Position numbers and translations under genes: made by a program. From positions 473,794,806 through 473,858,805 of the forward strand of contig OZ010795.1 in NCBI GenBank assembly GCA_963932465.1: a DNA stretch of 64,000 nt, given 5' to 3'. Positions 58,201-64,000 of the stretch are shown one piece after another. The stretch is from Maratus speciosus. Its lineage: Eukaryota; Arthropoda; Arachnida; Araneae; Salticidae. How positions within the stretch are numbered: the first letter of the stretch is position 1; every line of letters begins with the position of its first letter. The notes beneath the pieces are model-generated. The model saw only the letters and a program-made list of their open reading frames with translations, was not told the origin of the DNA and made no database searches.

Positions 58201-59735
58201 ATTGTAAAAATAAGAAGTAGAAATTTTTGACAATTAAGTCCGTTATCAGTGTCACTAAAATGTTTTAAAGATCTACCTTAGTACAGGATCAAACTGTTTT
58301 TCTTATGTATATAATTTGCTGCAGGTACGTACATTACTTAATATGAAATATTAAATCTATAAGTTAAACCTTTTAAGAAAATTAATTAGTTTTCTTTTAA
58401 TCATTGTTCATCGGATTCAGAATAAGAATACACATTGTTTTCTTATTCGTGCGAAACATTGTAAAACAGAATAACGGAAAAATACAAAATATCGTAACAA
58501 AGGAAACGGATACGGAAATGGAAAAGAAATTATTTGTTAATAATGAATAACTTTTCCACCATCGTTATGACACCAGCATTAGTGACACGCATGTTCTTTG
58601 TCTTATAATATAAACTGAAGCATTTTTCTTTTAATTATTATTCATTGATTTTAAAATTTTTAGGTAGTCTTGAGCATTATAAAGCAAATGCTTTATCACT
58701 GAATTTACAATCGCAAATATTTCATATATTTGTGCACTTTACTGTTTGTTTAATAAACATGAATCATATACTATATTTGTCTTTTTTTTTTTCTTAATCA
58801 GCTCCGAAATGTGCCGATCCTCATCATCATATCGAAAGTGGGCGTCTTAAACTATCAAGAAAGACAGCAACTTTGGTCTGTGACAAAGGCTATACCAGAG
58901 GTCCAGATACGAAACTGGAATGCGTAAGAGAAGGTGAATGGAACAGAAAAGCTCTTTTCTGCGTTGGTAAGTATATAAGATACTGTAACATTGATGTATA
59001 ACTAAATTACCGTCAAAAGTCTGTCAGGTCAAGTTCTTAACCGTTTACTTCTTGGATGTTTTCCCCTTTTGAAAAAACTGTTTGATAGCGCCCGAGAATA
59101 GTAAAAAAGGGGATAATATTTATCTTATTTTATAGTTATAAAAACGTGGATGTGTTTTGATGTCTTTCATTTTTCTGTATTTGGAACGGTTCGGCAGATG
59201 CGCGTTTAGAAACACGGGGGAAGCTGCTTTCGCACTTTCGGATATTCTCTGCTCCTGCGCTTCGGAACAGGGTTCTGTCACGCACCCCCGCCACGTTCTT
59301 TCGGCGAACCATTTTTAATTGCGGGTTTTAATTAATATCTTGGTTAATTATCAAAAAATACAAAATATGAGCCTCGCGTGCATTAGGACCTGCCTTGGAC
59401 TATTCTCATCCAAATTTTCAGACCTCTACGCGCGATAAATATTCCTGTCCATCGAGCATAGACAGACATACACACAGACAGATATACACGGAGCCAAACA
59501 TCTTTCTTTTATTAGTATAGATGACATAAAGAGAATACAAAGTACAGTTTATGCGGATACACTTGAATAAAGCTAGCAATAATATTAGTGGTCCGCCGCA
59601 CTATACTGACATGCTTTTTTTTCTTCTATTTCAGAAGATGATTGGGAAGACAGAGAAGCTTTAGACAAAAATGAAGAAAGCAGCCCTAGTCCTCCGAGAC
59701 GGTATCCAGAGATTGAACGACATGAATCAGTTTAA
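25142..59735 (+). CDS. Secreted sushi / galactose-binding-like / sushi protein, 7 coding exons
   Basis: Gene-level entry. Coding exons are 25142-25205, 33585-33761, 43158-43343, 55100-55177, 55783-55908, 58802-58966 and 59635-59735. They total 897 nt, or 298 residues plus a stop. All six introns have GT donors and AG acceptors and all are phase 1, so the frame stays open across every junction. Layout: signal peptide (about residues 1-18), sushi/CCP domain (25-80; Cys 25, 53, 67, 80), galactose-binding-like domain (81-210), second sushi domain (214-264; Cys 214, 237, 251, 264), and an acidic tail (266-298). No transmembrane segment or GPI-like tail is seen, so secretion is likely. Sushi domains bind proteins, and this jelly-roll fold often binds sugars, so a role in hemolymph or surface recognition is plausible but inferred. 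I do not recognise a named orthologue. The gene spans 34.6 kb, nearly all of it transposon-filled intron. Confidence 0.88.
25459..27403. mobile_element. 1.95-kb inverted-repeat element in intron 1
   Basis: ACAGGGTGTCCGGTC at the left is mirrored by GACCGGACACCCTGT at the right, inside TATA flanks. Arms of about 230 bp match closely (for example ACCGTTAGTCATAGACATAT). The interior has several TTTTTAGCACTGAATC blocks in both orientations. No transposase remains. TA-target Tc1/mariner-type is the simplest guess. Confidence 0.75.
27404..28623. other. Intron 1 sequence without recognised genes
   Basis: A GC-richer patch at 27520-27640 has an 86-codon frame with no family resemblance. A short tandem motif (AAAACAGGACC-TTCACAAAA type) occurs three times at 28165-28260. 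Poly(T) at 28041-28060. Confidence 0.4.
28624..29877. mobile_element. 1.25-kb TTAA-flanked element carrying repeat D
   Basis: GAGGCTACTTCAGTCACG and its near-complement form the ends, flanked by TTAA at 28620-28623 and 29878-29881. Just inside the left end, AATGTTAAGTCTATGG also occurs at the same place in the 8533-14102 element, so the two are related. Its interior is a small foldback (28700-28970, around a TA microsatellite) and a family D copy (28976-29780). Confidence 0.75.
28976..29780 (+). repeat. Interspersed repeat family D, copy 2
   Basis: Begins near AATTCTGCTTTTTCAGAATT and is collinear with 5387-6480 and 53884-54800. It shows the empty TTAA site at 29578-29581 where copy 1 carries the piggyBac MITE. 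Confidence 0.7.
29878..30984. other. Intron 1 sequence without recognised genes
   Basis: Contains a short repeated phrase (CTTGTGAATCAATC, three times at 30070-30180) and a GGTTGGTTGGTTGG run at 30238. No open frame of note. Confidence 0.4.
30985..32790 (+). repeat. 327-bp tandem array, six units, with YY1/Pho-like motif pairs
   Basis: GTCTCGACCGAGTTCGTTGG recurs at 31088, 31415, 31742 and 32069, with diverged units at 32401 and 32723. The spacing is exactly 327 for the first four. It starts after a TA microsatellite (30988). Each of the better units holds CCGCCATCTTG (or TTTTG) facing CAAAATGGCGGCCAT, an inverted pair. The 97-codon reverse frame inside is repeat-derived. Confidence 0.88.
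32791..33584. other. End of intron 1, no gene
   Basis: AT-rich, ending in the exon 2 acceptor. A GC-richer patch at 32998-33050 is unassigned. Confidence 0.4.
33585..33761 (+). CDS. Exon 2: first sushi (CCP) domain
   Basis: A 177-nt exon with phase 1 at both ends, the classic shuffled-sushi exon. The acceptor is a TTTTCAG and the donor is GTAAGT at 33762. It encodes residues 22-81 with the four sushi cysteines (25, 53, 67, 80), the Tyr-Tyr-Cys before the second half, and the conserved Trp 73 before the final Cys. The usual Gly and Pro positions are present (GGYG near residues 34-37, PGD at 45-47). Confidence 0.9.
33840..33990 (+). repeat. 76-bp tandem duplication in intron 2
   Basis: Two units share AAAGAAAAGTGCCCA, TTAAACTGAT and GGCATTGAGCTC / AGCATTGAGCTC. 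33991-34436 after it holds only a C-tract at 34058 and AT-rich DNA. Confidence 0.7.
34437..34705. repeat. ~270-bp foldback
   Basis: CATCAGAAAGTAGACGTCAG (34482) pairs with CTGACGTCTACTTTCTGATG (34661); arms are about 100 bp and include GAAGTGCGTTTT. Non-coding. Confidence 0.7.
34846..36474 (-). mobile_element. Family A element, copy 3, with a different internal array
   Basis: It has family A ends: ACTAGTTGGATGTGCC, then AAAACTTTCTTCTATC at the left; a CGGACAGACAGAC microsatellite, a GGGGATCTCTGACCCCTAAA phrase and the GAAGATAGAAGAAAGTA hairpin at the right. The interior does not match the other copies. Instead it holds the GCGCCCCCT array at 35195-36320. Confidence 0.7.
35195..36320 (+). repeat. 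~150-bp tandem array with GCGCCCCCT cores
   Basis: About eight units carry ATGCATAACTTCATACACTT, AAATCGC, ACAGCGCCCCCTACCGGCG and CAGGGAGGACC. The spacing is about 152 bp (102 for the first). GCGCCCCCT is exact at 35337, 35439, 35591, 35743, 36047 and 36198, with one variant at 35896. Read on the minus strand this is AGGGGGCGC in a context like CCGGTAGGGGGCGCTG, close to the CTCF consensus. All open frames here are products of the repeat. Confidence 0.88.
36841..37135 (+). repeat. ~175-bp tandem duplication
   Basis: Two diverged units each carry a G- or C-rich start, TTTA(C/T)A(T/C)TTAACCAATGAAC, AAAGCGCC or GAAGCGCC, and TTGAAGCAAATCG. 36475-36840 has no recognised gene. Confidence 0.55.
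37590..37862 (+). repeat. ~134-bp tandem duplication
   Basis: Both units carry ATTACGTCA(C/T)TAA, ATGATATTAAAA and AAAAGCATTG(G/A)AAA ... TGTCATCAT. 37136-37589 is AT-rich with a GTAT microsatellite at 37258-37280. Confidence 0.6.
37895..39045 (+). repeat. ~117-bp tandem array in intron 2
   Basis: GCGAAGCGCTCATACGTGC recurs (37994, 38107, 38390, 38512, 38631, 38747, 38867, with a decayed unit near 38980). The other conserved parts are AACGAGGTTGCTGCGTCCAG and GTGATCGCTGCATTAACAAT. GCGAAGCGC is itself palindromic. It is split at 38216-38340 by a fragment with ACCCGGCGTTGCCCGGG. The 105-codon reverse frame is repeat-derived. Confidence 0.85.
38216..38345. repeat. ACTAGCAGATCCACCCGG fragment
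   Basis: ACTAGCAGATCCACCCGG followed by GCGTTGCCCGGG is a common start of dispersed repeats in arthropod genomes. Only about 130 bp is present, dividing the 117-bp array. Class not determined. Confidence 0.4.
39687..40418. mobile_element. ~730-bp foldback MITE
   Basis: TAGCCCAGTGGTAGGG and CCCTAAAAACTGGGCTA form the ends, with arms of about 310 bp (shared ATTTCCTAACGCTCACCTAG, in opposite orientation). The TA at each end fits a TA-target transposon. 39046-39686 before it has no gene. Confidence 0.75.
40849..41382. mobile_element. ~530-bp MITE with CGACTTACGTCA ends
   Basis: TACCCCGACTTACGTCA at the left and TGACGTAAGTCGAGGTA at the right are inverted repeats; TTACGTCG phrases recur inside. 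TIR style and TA flanks fit a mariner/Tigger-derived MITE. Confidence 0.65.
41766..42243 (+). pseudogene. Tc1-like transposase, N-terminal half, left arm
   Basis: Starts [20 protein letters not shown], with a paired-like helix-turn-helix (residues ~10-50; [12 protein letters not shown] is the recognition helix). A frameshift follows near 41975 and a stop (TAG at 42067). The frame then resumes with [11 protein letters not shown] and ends at Asp-Glu of the first catalytic Asp motif. It is truncated at the dimer junction and non-functional. Confidence 0.75.
42218..42721 (-). pseudogene. Tc1-like transposase, N-terminal half, right arm
   Basis: The better preserved arm is open for about 168 residues from the Met at 42721. 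It has a helix-turn-helix ([17 protein letters not shown]), an HTH_Tnp_Tc3-type second DNA-binding region ([18 protein letters not shown]) and the start of the DDE domain up to LVSDETM, where the first catalytic Asp lies. It then runs into the palindrome centre and stops. The second Asp and the last catalytic residue are missing, so it can at most bind DNA. Confidence 0.8.
43158..43343 (+). CDS. Exon 3: first third of galactose-binding-like domain
   Basis: A 186-nt exon with phase 1 at both ends, a TTTAG acceptor and a GTTTGT donor at 43344. It covers residues 81-143. The stretch [10 protein letters not shown] (residues 103-112) is the typical first-strand signature of fucolectin/F5-8C-like jelly rolls (Ala-hydrophobic-Asp-Gly, then Cys). 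It is followed by a Trp-Ser-Gly (123-125) and a hydrophobic strand, LIRVMLFLP (133-141). Confidence 0.87.
43427..43692. mobile_element. ~265-bp foldback MITE, T-rich
   Basis: CAGTAGAAAAAAAAAACCG and the right end TTCTTTTACAGTG mirror each other; AAAATACGGAAATA is found in both arms, facing. It lies 84 bp after exon 3. Confidence 0.65.
44115..46583. repeat. Nested repeat complex inside the Tc3-like element
   Basis: It starts ACTAGGGGGCTCGGCCCC. A 115-bp block (CGGAGAAAGACCTCCGGTCA ... CCGGCGGCGGCGGTGACAGC ... AGAATAGAGAGA) occurs as a direct repeat at about 45258-45372 and 46470-46583. Between them, 44225-44950 and 45388-46462 are inverted copies of each other (for example GGCGATCTCCCTATAAACGG against its complement). 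TTTAGATAGTG before 44115 recurs after 45372, possibly a target duplication. Two related elements in opposite orientations is the likely history. Confidence 0.6.
46590..47581 (+). pseudogene. Tc3-like transposase, degenerate
   Basis: Near full length, about 330 codons. It begins [15 protein letters not shown] (helix-turn-helix, residues 1-50, with [16 protein letters not shown]) and continues with a second HTH ([20 protein letters not shown]). Part of the DDE domain follows: [15 protein letters not shown], then an Asp-Asn-Ala region in a shifted frame, then [17 protein letters not shown], the Pro-Asp-Leu-Asn-Pro-Ile-Glu-Asn-type motif of Tc1/mariner. In-frame stops (after Ile 15 and at several later points) and frameshifts make it inactive. 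Confidence 0.85.
48066..48262 (+). repeat. CGCCAA-rich repeat, copy 2
   Basis: Same block and orientation as 17830-18060. It includes the perfect palindrome TTGGCGATATATCGCCAA at 48116-48133. Confidence 0.75.
48840..49700. repeat. Family D-related copy in intron 3
   Basis: Shares AATATGACGTAATTTTCACT-type blocks and the phrase AAAAATGGAGTAATTGAGTT GCC with family D, in diverged form. No gene. 49701-50057 beyond it is unassigned. Confidence 0.45.
50583..50811. repeat. ~230-bp foldback
   Basis: GCAACTGGTCTGCCAAGTCA pairs with TGACTTGGCAGACCAGTTGC; arms of about 100 bp include ACCACTAAAA. It lies directly against the left end of family A copy 5. Confidence 0.75.
50812..51886 (-). mobile_element. 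Family A element, copy 5
   Basis: A complete copy in reverse: ACTAGTATGTTGTGGCCATC, then ACTTTCTTCTATC; five array units (exact GCGCCACCT at 51009 and 51453; variants near 51143, 51298, 51596); a CAGACAGACAGACAGAC run; and the closing hairpin AAGATAGAAGAAAGTA. Confidence 0.78.
52346..53275 (+). mobile_element. Family A element, copy 6
   Basis: A complete copy in forward orientation, inserted into outer copy 4. It has hairpin start ACTTTCTTCTATC, microsatellite CTGTCTGTGAGTCTGT, four units (exact AGGTGGCGC at 52781 and 52926; near cores at 52637 and 53069), and the end TTTTGTGATGGCCACAACAT followed by ACTAG. It is the clearest copy for defining both termini. Confidence 0.8.
53900..54190. repeat. 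~290-bp foldback in intron 3
   Basis: GGTGGCTTCTATCATTATGA pairs with TCATAATAATAAAAGCCACC; TTTATAATGG and AAATGAAGCG pair inside. It is followed by GACTCGGATAATCGGGACTC, which resembles Tigger-type ends. Confidence 0.5.
54195..54800 (+). repeat. Interspersed repeat family D, copy 3
   Basis: Collinear with 29060-29780 (AAAATGACGTCATT, then GAAATGACGTACTTGAGTTG, then CCAATACGATGGTATAAAAA). The piggyBac MITE site is unoccupied (near 54583). Confidence 0.7.
55100..55177 (+). CDS. Exon 4: middle of galactose-binding-like domain
   Basis: A 78-nt exon with phase 1 at both ends, coding residues 143-169. The acceptor is TTTTTAG and the donor GTAATT. It contains a strand, [16 protein letters not shown], typical of the central sheet of the fold, with Cys 161 a likely disulfide partner. 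The exon is separated from exon 3 by an 11.8 kb intron full of transposons, yet its length and phases are intact. Confidence 0.85.
55348..55693. repeat. ~345-bp foldback in intron 4
   Basis: The left arm with CATCAAGATGTT-like and CACTTTCAGCTAAATATTAG phrases mirrors the right arm (TTAATGTTTAGCTGAAAGCG ... AACATCTTGGTGGTTTTAAT). It nearly fills the 605-bp intron between exons 4 and 5. Confidence 0.6.
55783..55908 (+). CDS. Exon 5: last third of galactose-binding-like domain
   Basis: A 126-nt exon with phase 1 at both ends, a TTTGTAG acceptor and a GTGAGT donor at 55909. It codes residues 169-211. It ends with [10 protein letters not shown] (200-209), the conserved Cys-Glu-hydrophobic-x-hydrophobic-Tyr closing strand of fucolectin and F5-8C-like domains. 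The fucose motif of F-type lectins (His ... Arg-x-Asp-x4-Arg/Lys) is not convincingly present: Arg 170 and Asp 172 have the right spacing to each other, but there is no Arg or Lys five residues after the Asp and no well-placed His. Confidence 0.86.
56488..56760. mobile_element. 273-bp foldback MITE
   Basis: AAAAACCCGACTGCGTAAAA at the left and TTTTTACGCAGTCGGGTTTT at the right; arms of about 105 bp include GATGACGTAGGAAAATAGTA. A second inner pair (CCGACTGCAATTACTTAAGT) forms the neck. 55909-56487 has no other feature. Confidence 0.8.
56884..58204 (-). mobile_element. Family A element, copy 7 (longest array)
   Basis: ACTAGTATGTTGTGGCCATC, then ACTTTCTTCTAT at the left. Seven units follow (exact GCGCCACCT at 57071, 57216, 57341, 57632, 57777 and 57922; one near core at 57484) with spacing of about 145 bp. 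Then an ACAGACAGACTCACAGACTC run and a decayed hairpin. It lies in intron 5, 1 kb after exon 5. Confidence 0.8.
58205..58801. other. End of intron 5, no gene
   Basis: AT-rich DNA ending in a polypyrimidine tract and the exon 6 acceptor. Confidence 0.4.
58802..58966 (+). CDS. Exon 6: second sushi (CCP) domain
   Basis: A 165-nt exon with phase 1 at both ends, after a long pyrimidine tract, and with a GTAAGT donor at 58967. It codes residues 211-266, with sushi cysteines at 214, 237, 251 and 264 and Trp 257 before the last Cys. A His-His-His run (218-220) in the first loop is unusual. The domain is compact, about 51 residues between outer cysteines. Confidence 0.9.
59030..59522 (+). repeat. Possible retroelement tail in intron 6
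   Basis: A GC-richer block that ends with CACACAGACAGATATACACG and CTTTCTTTTATTAGTATAGA, an ending seen on dispersed non-LTR-type repeats of arthropods. No reverse transcriptase fragment was recognised. Confidence 0.35.
59635..59735 (+). CDS. Exon 7: acidic C-terminal tail and stop
   Basis: The acceptor TTTCAG lies at 59629-59634. The exon codes residues 266-298 and ends at TAA 59733-59735. The tail begins [15 protein letters not shown] and continues with a Ser-Pro-Pro-Arg-Arg segment. It has no cysteine, no hydrophobic anchor and no recognised domain, so it looks like a flexible soluble tail. Confidence 0.82.
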
Positions 59736-60019
59736 AATCCATATTGAATGTTAATTCTTTTTTTCTCAACTGAAAATTTCTTATAAAAAATCTGTTGAAC
59801 ATTATACGTTTACTACCTTGTGAAATTATCACATGTGAAACATTTTGTTGTTTTCGAGACCAAAAACCAGTGCAGAATGACACTATTTTTTATATTTTGC
59901 AAATTTAACACTTTATAGCATGGTTTTTTCTACTATTACAAAAAAAAAAATTACCTCTTACATACACACACTATGTGTGGTGTAAAAAGAAGAAAAAGTA
60001 TATATATATATTTAATAAT

Positions 60020-60025
60020 AATAAA
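60020..60025 (+). promoter_or_regulatory. Poly(A) signal AATAAA
   Basis: A canonical AATAAA 285 nt after the stop codon of the sushi gene and about 75 nt before a mariner insertion. It is the best candidate for the 3' end of the transcript. The 3' UTR contains a short TA repeat at 60000-60010. Confidence 0.55.
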
Positions 60026-60272
60026 GATGAAATGAAGGAATTATATCGATGAAGAGTAGATGCTGCTTAAGACCCGATGAAAGGTTGCGAATTGCGATGC
60101 TATTAGGTTGAGCAAAAAGTTCTGGGAAATTTTTTATCTAATAGTTCCTAGAATTTGTATCGTATATAGGATTGCTAATCGTATATTTATAGGAGTTCAG
60201 GAACTTTGGATCCAAAATGCCTATTGAACAGTGATTTGCGTGTGTTGACCCGGCATTATTAGAGAAAAGGCC

Positions 60273-60599
60273 CAGTGCCATCGCTAAGACTTTTTATTGG
60301 TGGAGTAGACAACCTTAAATTGCCAAGTCAAATTTCAGTATTTGCCAACTCGTTTTATAATTTTGCCAACTTACCACAGTTAGAAAATGTAATATACTTC
60401 TTATTTGTTAAAAGTTTAATAATATTCCCAATTAGTTTTGTAATTTTTGCCAAGTCTATCAAAAATAGAAAATATATTATAGTTTTTATTAAAATTTTAA
60501 CAAAATTTGCCGACTAAGTTTGTAAATTTACCAAGTGTAATAACATTCACGAATGTTTGGGGGGGAGGCTCCCCCTCCGCCCCCTTAGCGAGGCCCCTG
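60273..60599. mobile_element. 327-bp hAT MITE inside the mariner
   Basis: Ends CAGTGCCATCGCTAAG and CTTAGCGAGGCCCCTG are imperfect inverted repeats, flanked by an exact 8-bp duplication AAAAGGCC (60265-60272 and 60600-60607). The 80-codon frame within it is fortuitous. Confidence 0.8.
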
Positions 60600-60612
60600 A
60601 AAAGGCCTAACG

Positions 60613-60747
60613 ATTCTGAAAGCCGTCGAAGAGATTAATGAGGATGAAGGTGCTGGTAACGGCAACAAACTTAGCCAGCAAATCCGGAATCTGGCAGAAC
60701 GGTGGCAGAAAGTCGTGGACTATGATGGTCTCTACTTTAAAGAATAG
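60613..60747 (+). pseudogene. Mariner transposase C-terminal fragment
   Basis: 45 codons ending in TAG. NLAERWQKVVDYDGLYF is the characteristic mariner C-terminus (Leu-Pro-x-Arg-Trp-x-Lys ... Gly-x-Tyr-Phe). The catalytic D,D34D core is absent. Confidence 0.82.
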
Positions 60748-60825
60748 TCCTTGTTGCTTTTGTTGTTAATTTGCGCATAACAACGCAACTTTCACAAATT
60801 TTCCAGAACTTTTTACTCAACCTAG

Positions 60826-63800
60826 TATTTATACGATAGTAATATGTAATATAATGCATCGTGAGGAGGTAGCGATACCCAAATCGGTGATATTACGTAA
60901 ATTGAGAGAATCGTGCCAGCCCGTCTGTGCACAGAATGAATAATGGATAGCAGTCGTCAATTCGAAACATTGTGGCTGCAGTCGTGTAGTGGCTGAACAA
61001 GGCAATGAATAAAAACAGCGGGTCTTTCTCCGGTATGTAAAAAACAAGGCGATTCATAGTTCCATGCTTTTATTTAAATATACGTCATGGAAGCAGTCAA
61101 CACATGGTTGAAATGGGCAGTGCCATCTCTAAAGCCATTAGTTGTCACAAGATATTCTTAAAATGCATCGAACATAACTGTCGAACAAATTATTAGGGTT
61201 AAATCATTGGAATACGTGATGAGTAAAACGCACAGCCAGGGGACTGTTTGTGTTTAACACTTGAAAACTTGACCAAAATCTGTCGGAAGATCGCGTGCAG
61301 CTGCCTTTTGTGGACACGCGGGGAAATACAAAACCAAGACGTAGCGGATGCTCTGACCAATGTGAGAATAAGGGATACGTGTACAGTCTACTAAACGACC
61401 AATGGGTATGATAAAGCATAGAGTCCTGACAATCTCAAGTGGACGCATTTTATAGTAAAAAGTATCCCAAGGCGCGAAAATAATCTCGGAATAAGAAAAA
61501 GAATTGGCTCTTGAAAAAACATTCGAATTCACAGAAATGATCAAAATCATGATATAATTTAGGAATAAATAAAAGCTTTATCATATATATTATAAAGCAG
61601 TAAGATCTAAAAGTTCCGCCCGAATGTTTTCAAAAACTGCCCGGTGGATTTTTTTACAAATAGTGTCATTCGATAGAGAATATTCACGTGGTAGTTTATG
61701 AGTAAAATATACAGGGATAACTATGATTTTTGGTAATAAATTTCGCATTTTATTGTTATTTTGAACGAAAAGGTTGCCAGAGGTTATTTTTTGGCGACAA
61801 ATGAATTTAAATCGCTGTATCCGTTAGAAAATAAATGAAAAAATAATTACTGATATTTAATTGTAAAAAAAGAAAGAAAATCCATTTAAATGAGGGATTA
61901 TGTTAAAAAACGAATATATTTAATTTAAAGCTAAAAGAAATATTTGTAATTTAATTTAACCCGTTAATAGTCGCGCGTTGGTCTTTTCCCCGCCCGAAAT
62001 TCGTTATCTTCCTGTAACTCATTTCCCGTTAAAGTTACGATAGCCAAATTCCGTGTAGCTGACCTTGAGTGTTCACACTCTTGTGTAGTAAAATTGCAAG
62101 TCATTCCTGCTATTTCTTAGCATTTTATCGCATTCTTAAGTTTCAATCGGTCTAAATGACCGCGTTGAGACCACTTACGTTAGTTGAATTTTCCCCCCTC
62201 GTGTTCATCCTTTCCCATTTCCGCGAAATCCGTGGGGGAAAGTTTTTTCGAAGTGCGGACTCTCTGTCTGTTGTTATTTCGTCTTTCTTTCTTTCTGCTA
62301 TTTTACCCGTTCATAGAGTACTTTTTTTTACTTTTAGAATGTGACTTAAAATTTTTTTATTATATTAGTTGAGAAGTCAGTTCGCACAAAAAACTGATGG
62401 ATGGTCACTTACATTTTTTTTTCATTGTCAAATATTGCGGGAATAAATTCTCAAATTCATAACCATTTAAATATGGAAAAAAAGGGAAATTCATCATCAT
62501 TATTTGAAAGAACTTGCTTTCCATTTATTACCCGAACATATAAATGAAAGAAAACAGACAATAACACTGCCAAACCATTAAAAAAAAGAGAAGAGGATTT
62601 TGTGGGAATCAGTAAAAAAAAATTGCCGTATCTCCAAAATCTGAAAAGTATCATTTTTGTACAATAAAACAAATTCGAAAGATAAAACAATTTTCTCAGA
62701 AATGTAGCGTGTATATTTGCGAAGAACATACATATAATTTATTTGTACAATAAGAAAAATAATGAGAATTTTATAATGTAGGTTAGAAATTACGCAAATG
62801 AAAATCCCTTTTGGATAATTCAGTGAATGTTTATACTATGATTTTAAAAAACATTTTAAGTATTATTCTAAAATTTATCTATTTTTAAATTTTCATACTG
62901 TAAGTAAAAACACATTTTTTTTTAACAATGCCGCAGTAAATGTTTTTTTTATTATTATTGAAATCCAATAGAGGTTTGGGACAATATCTAACAAATTTAA
63001 ATTTCCTGTCCTTCATCAATTGATCAAACTATTTTTCAGAATAATGTTTTCCAGAATATGAGAGAAAATTCATTTAAATTAAATTATAGCTGCATATTTA
63101 TAATTTCGGAGAAAATTTTCTTATTGTTTTTATTATTTTAATGAAAGTTATTATAAAACAATAAATTATAACATTAATACCTTATTATGAAATGTACAAT
63201 TGAATATTTATTTTAATTAAATAGTTTCTGTAAAATACATCCCTATTAAGATGAACCTTTCAGTGATTCTATTAATTAAAATAATTTATCCATCTTAGGA
63301 TTTAAATTTACAATTGCAAATGTATTTAAATTAAATATATAATTTCAATAACTTATTTATTATTTACTTTATATAAGCGAAGTTTGTATCCAGAGTTTTT
63401 ATTCAAGGGCGCTGCTCCCACTCTGAAATAAGTTGAAAAACTACAAATCGTGCATTTTCATTTGAAAAATGGATTTAATCACAAAATCTCGAGATCCCCC
63501 CCCCTCCTCTACCCCCTCATACACACACAGACACCCCACAAAATAAATAAATAAAACGTAGTTACAACATTTACATTTAAAATTTCGAAGTTAAGTATTT
63601 TTTACCTTTATCTTTGTTATATATATATATATAATTATACATTTTTAATAATATTTGGTTTATGTGGTATTTGTGATTTCATAATTATTGGTCATTTTCC
63701 TTATTTTTCAATGGTATTATTGTACAGAAGGTTTATATATATATATATATATATTGTCTTTAATTGTTTATGGCATCAAATTTGATGGTTTTTCACATGT

Positions 63801-64000
63801 TTTAAATGAATTAATAGTCCGCAATATGCTGGTGAATTAGTGGTATTGTATTTGATTTTCTGTTGCATGTCATAGGTTCTATTTTATTTTCAGTTTAATT
63901 GTTCAGTTTAATGTCAGTGTAATATATTGATGCGAAATTTATTAATTTTATTTTATTAAATTGATATAGAGTGCCGGAGTATCAAAAAAATCTACCTGAT
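60826..64000. other. 3' intergenic DNA, unassigned
   Basis: 60880-61560 is relatively GC-balanced and has overlapping reverse frames (61204-61419 and 61254-61550) with no family resemblance. 61965-62300 is another balanced patch starting TTAACCCGTTAATAGTCGCG, possibly a transposon end without a partner. From 62400 on it is AT-rich with a C-tract (63498) and TA microsatellites (63618, 63738). I see no gene. Confidence 0.4.

Larger units (their letters stand above)
60103..60825 (+). mobile_element. Mariner element remnant
   Basis: TTAGGTTGAGCAAAAAGTTC at the left and GAACTTTTTACTCAACCTA at the right are typical mariner terminal repeats, in TA context. Most of the transposase is deleted; a C-terminal fragment remains (60613-60747). 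A hAT MITE sits at 60273-60599. Confidence 0.85.

Noticed and set aside
61204..61550. Overlapping reverse frames in a GC-balanced patch downstream of the gene
   Set aside because: Two frames overlap with no recognisable domain; not enough to call a gene.

Overview
This window is AT-rich eukaryotic nuclear DNA from an arthropod, most likely a chelicerate and probably a spider. That guess rests on the very long introns, the load of nested DNA transposons, the DUF4817-type element and the gene content. It is inference, not a measured assignment. There is no bacterial-style gene organisation, and I recognised no tRNA, rRNA or CRISPR array.

One host gene is well supported. It lies on the + strand from about 25142 to 59735 and has seven coding exons (25142-25205, 33585-33761, 43158-43343, 55100-55177, 55783-55908, 58802-58966, 59635-59735). 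Every intron has GT-AG ends and interrupts the frame in phase 1. Joined, the exons give 298 residues: a signal peptide, a sushi/CCP domain, a galactose-binding-like (fucolectin/F5-8C-like) domain spread over three exons, a second sushi domain and a short acidic, proline-containing tail. It is predicted to be a small secreted or surface recognition protein of the lectin/complement-control type. A poly(A) signal lies at 60020.

The rest is layered mobile DNA. 1-7.6 kb: a pogo-like element with a broken transposase tail, and a repeat carrying a piggyBac-type MITE. 7.6-24.4 kb: tandem-repeat elements interrupted by a 5.57 kb TTAA-flanked element, a 1.45 kb TA-flanked element, a Tigger-like element with a transposase C-terminal remnant, a 2.4 kb palindrome and a 1 kb foldback. 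24.5-24.8 kb: a decayed DUF4817 transposon end just upstream of the gene. Intron 1: a 1.95 kb inverted-repeat element, a TTAA element and a 327-bp tandem array. Intron 2: a 150-bp tandem array, a 117-bp array, foldbacks and an inverted dimer of a Tc1 transposon. Intron 3: a 4.6 kb Tc3-like transposon with a dead transposase and nested insertions, then a hAT element in a stack of nested elements. Introns 5 and 6 hold further copies. Beyond the gene are a mariner remnant carrying a hAT MITE, then about 3 kb of unassigned DNA.

The most unusual signal is a family of at least seven non-autonomous elements (family A). Their termini suggest Helentron-associated elements. Inside they carry tandem arrays of two unrelated unit types, and each unit holds a match or near match to the CTCF core AGRKGGCGC. 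I count 20 exact cores, 14 of one type and 6 of the other. A separate array in intron 1 carries inverted pairs of YY1/Pho-like motifs. Together they suggest transposons that spread clustered architectural or regulatory protein sites, here mostly within the introns of one gene.
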